This document shows positions 1 through 5,532 of a stretch of 7,685 nt of DNA, piece after piece. Every line of letters starts with the position of its first letter. Within the stretch, counting starts at the first letter, position 1. The DNA comes from Bacillota bacterium (lineage in GTDB: Bacteria > Bacillota > Clostridia > Oscillospirales > Ruminococcaceae): the NCBI GenBank assembly GCA_023456995.1, contig JAEWNU010000067.1, positions 1-7,685 on the forward strand. Reading direction: 5' to 3'. The translations under genes were made by a program, and so were the position numbers. The notes under the pieces were generated by a model. It had not been told where the DNA came from. It searched no databases and worked only from the letters and a program-made list of their open reading frames with translations.

Positions 1-95
1 ACCGTAGGCTGTGTCACATTTAATATTTCGGCTGTGCGGGTATAATTCATAACGCGGCAAAGAGTCAGAAAAGTCTCAATTCTGAAATCTAACAT
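1..95 (-). CDS. LysR-family transcriptional regulator, N-terminal fragment (cut by window edge)
   Basis: Reading the minus strand from the ATG at 95-93 gives 31 codons open to the window edge. The product begins MLDFRIETFLTLCRVM and continues NYTRTAEILNVTQPT. This is the LysR-type winged-helix start: helix 1 with the F-L-x-L pattern, then x-TRTAEILNVTQPT, where the family usually has FTRAAExLxxTQPAVS. The rest of the helix-turn-helix and the whole effector-binding domain lie outside the window. A ribosome binding site AGGTG sits 5 bases before the ATG. It is divergent from the YeiH-family gene at 205, the usual arrangement for a LysR regulator and its target (compare yeiE/yeiH). The inferred role is ligand-responsive control of that transporter and of itself. 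Family assignment is secure for so short a piece; target and ligand are inference. Confidence 0.85.
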   Translation of the reverse strand, partial: MLDFRIETFLTLCRVMNYTRTAEILNVTQPT

Positions 96-104
96 GTCGA
101 CACC

Positions 105-176
105 TATTATTTATTTTTATTAAACAATAATTATTTATAATTTTATTTTATTACAATTTTGCGTTATAATCAACCC
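105..176. promoter_or_regulatory. AT-rich divergent promoter region between LysR gene and YeiH gene, with LysR-type dyad
   Basis: From about 105 to 153 the sequence is almost pure A/T (one C, at 125). A perfect -10 hexamer TATAAT lies at 165-170 on the plus strand and would start transcription near 177, about 28 bases before the GTG at 205. No good -35 is visible, which fits an activator-dependent promoter. The dyad TTATT-AAAC-AATAA at 117-130 contains a T-N11-A pattern (T117, A129), the LysR-type core motif, and is centred about 54 bases before the predicted start. On the minus strand TATAAA (134-139) could be the -10 of the regulator gene. In such AT-rich DNA short dyads arise easily, so the operator call is tentative; the -10 is stronger. 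Confidence 0.5.
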
Positions 177-204
177 TAACGACAGTTAAAAAGGAGAAAT
201 TTAA

Positions 205-1257
205 GTGAAAAAGCAGCTCGATTATTTAAGCGGTATTGCTATCACTGCGGCTCTGGCCGTGGTTGCTAAGCTTTGCAGCAGTCTAATACCCTACGATCTG
301 ATTAGTCCTGGCGTTTTTGCTATGCTGATTGGCATGGCAATGTTCCCGTTTGTTAAAAAATTTGGCGTTTCATCAGGTGGTTTAACATTTGTATCTAAAA
401 AGGTGCTTAAAGGCTCTATTGTGCTGATGGGTGTAACGTTAAGCTTTGCACAGGTGATTAATGTAGGGAAATACTCCCTGATTGTCATGCTATTTACCCT
501 GTCTGCTGCCTTTTTCTTTGGCAATGTGTTCGGTAAAATGTTTAAAATGAACTGGAAACTTTCCAACCTGATTGCTGCCGGAACTGGTATCTGTGGCGGT
601 TCTGCAATAGCTGCAATTTCTCCCACCATCGATGCGGACGACAGTGACATCGCCTACGCCATCTCCGCGACGTTTTTATTCGATATTGTTATGGTCATTC
701 TCTTCCCGATAGCTGGACGCTATTTCGGCATGTCGGATATGGGCTACGGGCTTTGGGCCGGAACAGCTGTCAATGATACCTCCTCCGTCGTGGCAGCTGG
801 GTACGCTTTTTCGGATATTGCCGGACAGTATGCCACCGTTGTCAAGCTGACCCGCACGCTTTCCATCGTGCCGATCGTGATGATTTTTGCTTATCTCAAC
901 CAGCGCATTAAAGCCACCGAAAGTGGGATTTCCGGCTCGCACGTCAATGTTTCGGTTAAAAAGATATTCCCATGGTTTATATTGTTGTTTCTTGGTATGG
1001 TCTTGCTGCGCAGCTTTGCCGACGCTATGGCGGTATCTGGAGGGTTATTCTCTACGGTTCAGATCAGTACAATGGCGGGAACAGCCTCTAAAATCAGTAA
1101 ATTTGCCATGGTAATGGCGTTAGGTGCCATTGGTCTAAAAACCGACTTCAAAAAGTTGGCTAAAAGCGGATTTACCCCTATGCTACACGGGTTCATCATC
1201 TCAGCGCTAGTCGTTATTGTCTCGTTTATTGTCCAGATGCTTTTAGGGCAGATATAA
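205..1257 (+). CDS. YeiH/UPF0324 family putative sulfate exporter, integral membrane protein
   Basis: A 350-residue polytopic membrane protein of the YeiH (UPF0324, 'putative sulfate exporter') family, at the family's usual length. Family signatures are visible in order: GTGICGGSAIAA at 126-137, followed by an acidic stretch DADDSD at 143-148; WAGTAVNDTSSVVAAG at 184-199; VKLTR at 213-217; and GLKTDF at 310-315 near the C-terminus. About ten hydrophobic segments can be picked out, including residues 9-29, 35-50, 70-85, 91-107, 152-170, 219-232, 254-269, 299-312 and 328-347. The start is the GTG at 205, chosen because AAGGAG (191-196) lies 8 bases upstream and the protein starts flush with the family. 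Substrate is not experimentally settled for most members; sulfate or sulfonate-related export is the usual prediction. It is divergent from the LysR gene and ends in a strong hairpin. Confidence 0.88.
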   Translation: MKKQLDYLSGIAITAALAVVAKLCSSLIPYDLISPGVFAMLIGMAMFPFVKKFGVSSGGLTFVSKKVLKGSIVLMGVTLSFAQVINVGKYSLIVMLFTLSAAFFFGNVFGKMFKMNWKLSNLIAAGTGICGGSAIAAISPTIDADDSDIAYAISATFLFDIVMVILFPIAGRYFGMSDMGYGLWAGTAVNDTSSVVAAGYAFSDIAGQYATVVKLTRTLSIVPIVMIFAYLNQRIKATESGISGSHVNVSVKKIFPWFILLFLGMVLLRSFADAMAVSGGLFSTVQISTMAGTASKISKFAMVMALGAIGLKTDFKKLAKSGFTPMLHGFIISALVVIVSFIVQMLLGQI

Positions 1258-1276
1258 CCAAAGCATTTTGCAGCAG

Positions 1277-1306
1277 GGCCGGTATGGAGTTTTCCATACC
1301 GGCCTT
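1277..1306 (+). terminator. Strong hairpin between convergent genes, probable bidirectional terminator
   Basis: A perfect 12-bp stem, GGCCGGTATGGA (1277-1288) with TCCATACCGGCC (1293-1304), closes a 4-base GTTT loop. It starts 19 bases after the YeiH-family stop and abuts the stop codon of the convergent flippase gene (TAA on minus, 1307-1305). The T-run after the stem is weak in both directions (TTATCT on plus, none on minus). Stem strength and position support a shared transcription end, but its efficiency as an intrinsic terminator is uncertain. Confidence 0.7.
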
Positions 1307-2837
1307 ATCTGCGCTTTCTGTCTTTGTGTTTTAATATCAGCTGTACGAGCCAAACAGCGTTAGGCTCGTGCAGCAGCAGCAGCGTCATCCCATAGCTGAC
1401 CGTGCCGCAAAGCCCCAGCACTGCACATGCTAAAAAAGCGGAAGACATCTGCAATCTGCTCACCACAACCACACAGCCGACACATACCAGTGCAGCGGCT
1501 ACCACTGCTTTAGAATTTGGCAGCACCTGCCGACCTTGCAGTACAGCTGAAGAAAGTACAGCACCCAAAAAATATGATGCCGCACTGGCCAGCGCAATAC
1601 CACCCACGCCAAAAACGCCCGACAAAATCCAACTAAGCGAGACATTTAAAGCGATAGACCAAAGCCCGATCTTTAACGGCAGTCGGGTGTTGCCAACCGC
1701 ATATAGTCCTCGTAAGAACACTGTTTGTAATGAAAGGCCAACCAGACCCGTCGCATAGCCTGAAAAAGCCTGTGCCGTCAAAGAAAGCGCCTGCGCGTCA
1801 AAACTGCCACGGGCATAAACCAATCGTACCAAATGCGGCGATGCCGCTGCCGCTATAATGCTAACCGGCAACAGCAGCAGGATTAACAGTTCGGCGGCGC
1901 GACTAAGCGATTGAAGCAGCCCCGCAGTGTCGCTGTGGGCCGACTTCTCAGAAAAATGTGAAAAGGTCACTGCCCCCACGTTGCTGACCAACAGCGCTGC
2001 TGCAAAGCCCTGTAAAACCTGTGCGTAGCTAAGCGCTGAAACAGCACCTTCCTGCAGGCGGGAGGCGATTGCCTTGTCCACAATGTGTGAAAACTCAGCG
2101 GCAGCATAGCTGAGTATAAGCGGAAGCGCGGCTAAAATCATCCCTTTGCTGCTCTCCCCTATATCTGCACTTGGCCTGTCGGTCAGCGCCGGTATAAGGC
2201 TTTTTCTGGCTGCCCAACACAGATACGCTGTTTCCAGCAGCAATGCAACCAACATACCCACTACCAACGCCCCTGCACCTAGATGGCTAGAAAGCAGCCA
2301 TACCGCCGCTATAATGGCAACACTGCGCACCAGCCCACGCCCCTGTGCCGGAAGAAAGTGCTTCTGCGCCTGGAGTTGGGCTGTTAAAAGTGCAGCCGCA
2401 CAATAAAATATGATGACGGGGGATAAAAGCCTCAATAGTTTTGTCAGTTCCTGCTGGAGTGCTGGCGAGAACCCAAAACCCAGCAATTGTGCAGTCAACC
2501 CCGCAGAACAAGCAAAAAGCGCTGCTGCAACAGCCGAAATCAGACTAAAAGTTACAACAGATTTTGCTGCAAAGGCGTCTGCCCGTCTTTTTCCCTGATG
2601 CGCCGCCTGTAGATCGTAGGCAGTTAAAAATACAATAGCCAGCGGAGTAAAAAAGATGGCTGAAAGGTCCGCAAAAAAGTCAGATGCTACAAAAAATACA
2701 TCGGTGGTACCACCCGCGCCAAAATAGGCAGCAATGATGGCCTGTTTGACAAATCCGACTGCTTTTACCAACAGCGTAAAGGCGGACAGCAATATAACCT
2801 GCCCGCCCGCCGTTTGAAACGCCGCTCTTTTTTGCAT
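1305..2837 (-). CDS. MurJ/MviN-family lipid-linked oligosaccharide flippase (divergent member)
   Basis: A 510-residue multi-pass membrane protein of the MurJ/MviN branch of the MOP exporter superfamily, close to the family's usual 500-520 residues with about 14 membrane segments. The N-terminal signature is readable: VGFVKQAIIAAYFGAG (27-42) then TTDVFFVA (44-51), matching the family pattern GFxRDxxxAxxFGAGxxTDAFFVA. The central block VDKAIASRLQEG (253-264) followed by SALSYAQVLQGF (267-278) matches transmembrane helix 8 of MurJ, and LRGLYAVGNTRLPLKI (375-390) is also typical. Several charged residues that are conserved in canonical MurJ are changed: Lys25 and Lys31 stand where Arg is usual, and Gln273-Val274 replaces the Asp/Asn-Arg pair. 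It is the last gene of the glycan operon, 15 bases after the oxidoreductase stop, with GAGG overlapping that stop and 13 bases from the ATG. Its cargo could be lipid II or, more likely from context, another undecaprenyl-linked glycan. Confidence 0.82.
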   Translation of the reverse strand: MQKRAAFQTAGGQVILLSAFTLLVKAVGFVKQAIIAAYFGAGGTTDVFFVASDFFADLSAIFFTPLAIVFLTAYDLQAAHQGKRRADAFAAKSVVTFSLISAVAAALFACSAGLTAQLLGFGFSPALQQELTKLLRLLSPVIIFYCAAALLTAQLQAQKHFLPAQGRGLVRSVAIIAAVWLLSSHLGAGALVVGMLVALLLETAYLCWAARKSLIPALTDRPSADIGESSKGMILAALPLILSYAAAEFSHIVDKAIASRLQEGAVSALSYAQVLQGFAAALLVSNVGAVTFSHFSEKSAHSDTAGLLQSLSRAAELLILLLLPVSIIAAAASPHLVRLVYARGSFDAQALSLTAQAFSGYATGLVGLSLQTVFLRGLYAVGNTRLPLKIGLWSIALNVSLSWILSGVFGVGGIALASAASYFLGAVLSSAVLQGRQVLPNSKAVVAAALVCVGCVVVVSRLQMSSAFLACAVLGLCGTVSYGMTLLLLHEPNAVWLVQLILKHKDRKRR

Positions 2838-2852
2838 GTCCGTATGCCATCC

Positions 2853-3923
2853 TCATTTTTCTAAAAAATCCTTCGCCATATCGGCAGACGAAAAGTCAAC
2901 CAGCGGGAGCTTTAGCACTTTGCCTTCTTTTTGGCTTTTATAGATTGCCAGGACCAGTTCTAAAGCGGCTCTACCCTCTTTAGCATCGATCAGCGGCGGT
3001 CTGTTTTCTCTTATTGCGGACAGCATATCCGCGTAAAGCCGCACGTGCCCGTTGCCATAAACATTTTTCATGTGCTCAGAAACTTCTGGTGCGAGTCCCC
3101 CGTCAGCGAACTGCCAGTGCTCAATGCGCCCAGCAGATCTGCCCCCGAGCTTGACGGTACCCTTCTCTCCGAAGATAGAAAGCGTTTCTTCAAGGTTCTG
3201 GGGGTAGATGTTGGTGCTGCCTTCAATAGTCGCCACTGCGCCATTTCCAAAAGTCAGAACCGCAAGCCCGACATCCTCCGCCTCAATATACGGGTGCATT
3301 CGGTTACGGCAAACACCGTAAACTCGGCTGATGCTACCGCCCATCAACCAGCGTAACAGATCTATGCCGTGAATACACTGATTCATCAATGCGCCACCGT
3401 CAGTTTTCCAGTACCCTCTCCATGCAGCCTGTTGATAATAGCTTACGCCCCGGTTCCAACGGATAGTCACTGCCGCGTGAGATATTTTGCCAAACCTGTT
3501 TTGCCTCATAGCCTGATAGAGTGCCTGTGAGGCGCCGTTAAAACGGTTCTGATGGCAAACCGCCACTTTGACTCCAGCGACCTCAGCGGCTTTAATAATG
3601 CGGTCGGCATCGCCAAGTGACATGGACATCGGCTTTTCAAGAATGATATGTGCGCCTGCGGCAATGCAGTCGAGTGCAATCTGTGCATGTGAACCAGAAT
3701 CGGTAGCGATTGCGACAAGCTGTGGTGATCTTTCCTCCAGCATCCTCCGGTAATTGGTGTATTGTGGGAGATATGGTACTGCTGCCGGTGCCCCTTCTAC
3801 TAACAGTTGCTGCATGGCGACAGGCAAAAGATCGCACACAGCCGTGATATTTAGTCCGCATTCAAGTGCTGCTGCAAGGTGATTTCTGGCGATTCTGCCG
3901 CATCCGATAATTGCATATTTCAT
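2853..3923 (-). CDS. Gfo/Idh/MocA-family NAD(P)-dependent sugar oxidoreductase, WbpB/WlbA-like
   Basis: A 356-residue cytoplasmic dehydrogenase. The Rossmann nucleotide-binding site is GCGRIARNH at 7-15, with an acidic residue (Asp31) at the end of the second strand, suggesting preference for NAD over NADP. The family EKP motif is E96-K97-P98, where the lysine is catalytic. The C-terminal domain carries GGALMNQCIHGIDLL at 176-190, with His185 in the catalytic position, and closely resembles WbpB/WlbA, which oxidise UDP-GlcNAcA at C3. An alternative is oxidation of another sugar or inositol, because the family is broad. The gene lies 9 bases after the UDP-sugar dehydrogenase, supplying a plausible UDP-uronate substrate. 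The ATG at 3923 has GAGG 7 bases upstream, and that site overlaps the previous gene's TGA. Family is certain; the exact substrate is inferred from neighbours. Confidence 0.88.
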   Translation of the reverse strand: MKYAIIGCGRIARNHLAAALECGLNITAVCDLLPVAMQQLLVEGAPAAVPYLPQYTNYRRMLEERSPQLVAIATDSGSHAQIALDCIAAGAHIILEKPMSMSLGDADRIIKAAEVAGVKVAVCHQNRFNGASQALYQAMRQNRFGKISHAAVTIRWNRGVSYYQQAAWRGYWKTDGGALMNQCIHGIDLLRWLMGGSISRVYGVCRNRMHPYIEAEDVGLAVLTFGNGAVATIEGSTNIYPQNLEETLSIFGEKGTVKLGGRSAGRIEHWQFADGGLAPEVSEHMKNVYGNGHVRLYADMLSAIRENRPPLIDAKEGRAALELVLAIYKSQKEGKVLKLPLVDFSSADMAKDFLEK

Positions 3924-3932
3924 AGTTTTTCC

Positions 3933-5246
3933 TCACAGCGGCGCAATATTCCCGCCTGCCGCAGACTCCTTCATCGCATTTTTAACATCGAATACCATGG
4001 AGGAATGGCGCGCCACACGGGCATAATCCACCGCGGCGTGCGCTGTTGCAATGATGACAAGATCACTCTGACGCAACAGATCTTCGGTTAAAGATGGCGC
4101 ACTGTACCACATCTGCCCGGCACAACTGCAATGCGGCACATGCGGGTCATAATAAGAAATAATCGCCTGATTACGCACCAGCAACTCCAGTAGGCGCAGT
4201 GCTGGGCTCTCGCGGCAGTCACCTACATCCTGCTTAAAAGCAACGCCCAACAAAAGAATTTTCGCTCCGTTAATCGACTTATGAACGCTGCCCAGCATAG
4301 CCGCTATCCGGCCTACACAATATTCCGGCATTCTGTCATTGACGGCGGTGGCGCAGTCGATCAGCGTGGTATGAAAGCCGTATTCTCTCGCCTTCCAAGA
4401 GAGATAGCACGGGTCGACTGGAATACAGTGACCGCCGGGTCCCAACCCTGGATAAAACGCTTGAAAGCCATACGGCTTTGTATTGGCCGCCTCAATGACT
4501 TCCCATATGTTGAGCTTCATTTCGTGGCACAGCATTGCCACTTCGTTGATGAGCGCAATGTTCACGCTTCGGTAAGTATTTTCCAGTAGCTTTTCCATCT
4601 CGGCTACCGCAGGCGAAGATGTGATGTGCACCGGCTGCTTGAGCACAGCCCCATAAGCGGCTGCAATAACCTCAGCGGCGTCTTCACCAATTCCACTGAC
4701 AACCTTTGGGGTGTTTTGCAGCGAATAGCGCAGGTTGCCTACATCTACCCGCTCGGGCGAAAATCCTAAGTAAAAATCTTCGCCACAGATAAGGCCCGAA
4801 CCCTCCTCAAGTGCGGGACGCAACAGTTCTTCAGTTGTACCGGGGTAGGTGGTTGACTCCAGCACCACCACCATGCCCGGATGTAGCTGTCTTGCCAGCG
4901 CCTCGGCACAACTGCTCAGGAAACTTAAATCTGGCTGGCGAAACCGGTCAAGCGGGGTCGGCACACAGACAGCAATAAAATCCACCTCACCCAATGCGGA
5001 AAAATCATCAGTGGCACTTAGGCGACCACTTTTAACCAGCGGCCCCAGTGCCTCGCAAACCACTTCGCCGATATAGTTTTCGCCTTGGTTAACGGCATTC
5101 ACCTTATGACGCTGAACATCAAACCCAATGGTGCGAAATCCCGCTCGCGCTTTTTCCACCGCCAGCGGCAAGCCGACGTAGCCTAACCCGATCACCCCCA
5201 TCACTAGGGAACGGTCTGCAATTTTTTGCAGCAATTGTTGCTTCAT
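3933..5246 (-). CDS. wbpA: UDP-N-acetyl-D-glucosamine 6-dehydrogenase (WbpA-like nucleotide-sugar dehydrogenase)
   Basis: A UDP-sugar dehydrogenase that oxidises C6 of a UDP-hexosamine twice with NAD, giving the uronic acid for surface polysaccharide. Residues here are numbered from the longer 440-residue frame starting at 5255. The NAD site is GVIGLGYVGLPLA (20-32). CVPTPL (97-102), ESTTYPGTTEE (133-143) and FSPERV (165-170) follow. The hinge helix has EKLLENTYRSVNIALINE (221-238). The catalytic cysteine is Cys277 in GPGGHCIPVDP (272-282). The C-terminal domain has GVAFKQDVGDCRESPAL (337-353). The N-terminal extension before the Rossmann fold and the ESTTYPGTTEE motif favour WbpA over WecC or UDP-glucose dehydrogenase. 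I place the start at the ATG 5246-5244 (437 residues), because AGAAGG is 9 bases before it, whereas it touches the ATG at 5255 with no spacing. It is the first gene of the three-gene glycan operon. Confidence 0.88.
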   Translation of the reverse strand: MKQQLLQKIADRSLVMGVIGLGYVGLPLAVEKARAGFRTIGFDVQRHKVNAVNQGENYIGEVVCEALGPLVKSGRLSATDDFSALGEVDFIAVCVPTPLDRFRQPDLSFLSSCAEALARQLHPGMVVVLESTTYPGTTEELLRPALEEGSGLICGEDFYLGFSPERVDVGNLRYSLQNTPKVVSGIGEDAAEVIAAAYGAVLKQPVHITSSPAVAEMEKLLENTYRSVNIALINEVAMLCHEMKLNIWEVIEAANTKPYGFQAFYPGLGPGGHCIPVDPCYLSWKAREYGFHTTLIDCATAVNDRMPEYCVGRIAAMLGSVHKSINGAKILLLGVAFKQDVGDCRESPALRLLELLVRNQAIISYYDPHVPHCSCAGQMWYSAPSLTEDLLRQSDLVIIATAHAAVDYARVARHSSMVFDVKNAMKESAAGGNIAPL

Positions 5247-5255
5247 GCTATCCAT

Positions 5256-5261
5256 CCTTCT
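5256..5261 (-). promoter_or_regulatory. Ribosome binding site that decides the wbpA-like start
   Basis: On the minus strand AGAAGG occupies 5261-5256. It is immediately adjacent to the ATG at 5255-5253 (spacing 0) but 9 bases from the in-frame ATG at 5246-5244. The second spacing is functional and the first is not, so the shorter, 437-residue protein is favoured. Confidence 0.55.
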
Positions 5262-5279
5262 GGCATAGGCCTGATTGTC

Positions 5280-5307
5280 TTTATGCTAATATCGATTGAG
5301 ATGACAA
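5280..5307 (-). promoter_or_regulatory. Candidate sigma-A promoter of the glycan operon
   Basis: On the minus strand a -35 TTGTCA (5307-5302, 5 of 6 matches to consensus) and a -10 CATAAA (5285-5280, 4 of 6) are separated by 16 bases. Transcription would start near 5273, about 27 bases before the favoured start codon at 5246. The -10 overlaps the proximal arm of the 11-base inverted repeat. The call rests on sequence resemblance only. Confidence 0.45.
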
Positions 5308-5345
5308 TCTAAAATCGGTTTCCCATCAGATTAGGATATTAGCAT
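5283..5345. repeat. 11-base inverted repeat around the glycan operon promoter
   Basis: ATGCTAATATC at 5283-5293 and its exact reverse complement GATATTAGCAT at 5335-5345 are separated by 41 bases. Arm centres are 52 bases apart, close to five helical turns, so proteins on both arms would face the same side of the DNA. The proximal arm overlaps the candidate -10 box and the distal arm lies upstream of the -35. A third GCTAAT occurs at 5372-5377. The arrangement resembles paired repressor sites that act by looping, but it could also be a long-range hairpin if transcription starts further upstream. Confidence 0.5.
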
Positions 5346-5446
5346 TAATATTCTATGAAGTCACAGGACGGGCTAATGCCAAAATCTAGCAGATCTCTTG
5401 TTTTAAGGATAATATTAGAAAGGCCAAAGAACTTTAACATATAAAT

Positions 5447-5500
5447 TGCCGCGGTGGAAAGCAAATTTTTATGCTTATCGCCGCGGTGCATTTTTATTTT
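5447..5500 (+). terminator. Plus-oriented hairpin with T-rich tail in the 5256-5532 intergenic region
   Basis: The stem pairs CCGCGGTGG (5449-5457) with TCGCCGCGG (5478-5486), including two G-U pairs, and two further G-U pairs extend it outward to 5447 and 5488. An A-A mismatch is followed by an inner stem AAGCA (5459-5463) with TGCTT (5472-5476) and an 8-base loop. The tail ATTTTTATTTT (5490-5500) follows. In minus-strand RNA the G-U pairs become A-C mismatches and the tail is poor (CAATTTATAT), so the structure is better in plus-strand RNA. The only annotated transcript likely to need a stop here is the minus-strand kinase mRNA ending at 5533, so the hairpin may serve both strands or end an unrecognised plus transcript. 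Apart from this hairpin, the promoter and the inverted repeat, I see nothing else in the 277-base gap. Confidence 0.6.
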
Positions 5501-5532
5501 GAATTTTGCAAATTAGCTTGTTGTGCGCAGGT

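Noticed and set aside
291..942. Minus-strand open frames opposite the YeiH-family gene (291-650 and 676-942).
   Set aside because: They lie wholly inside a well-supported coding gene, have no ribosome binding sites and give low-complexity products without recognisable motifs.
1402..2598. Plus-strand open frames opposite the flippase gene (1402-1758, 2146-2406, 2410-2598).
   Set aside because: They are Thr/Ala/Ser/Pro-rich products of the complementary strand of a hydrophobic membrane protein gene, typical of spurious frames.
3045..5076. Open frames opposite or overlapping the two dehydrogenase genes (for example 3045-3356, 4281-4589, 4849-5076).
   Set aside because: The opposite-strand frames encode strongly supported enzymes with full motifs; these frames show no family features.
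5247..5255. ATG at 5255-5253 as the start of the UDP-sugar dehydrogenase.
   Set aside because: Its ribosome binding site would touch the start codon; the in-frame ATG at 5246 has 9-base spacing. It remains possible and changes only three residues.
5355..5444. A 29-codon plus-strand ORF whose stop lies 2 bases before the plus-oriented hairpin.
   Set aside because: No ribosome binding site precedes its ATG, no promoter was found, and the peptide resembles nothing known. Its position is noted only in connection with the hairpin finding.
5448..5488. GCCGCGGTG occurs twice (5448-5456 and 5480-5488), suggesting a direct repeat such as an attachment site or target duplication.
   Set aside because: The repetition follows from CCGCGG being self-complementary and forming the two arms of a hairpin; nothing mobile lies between the copies.
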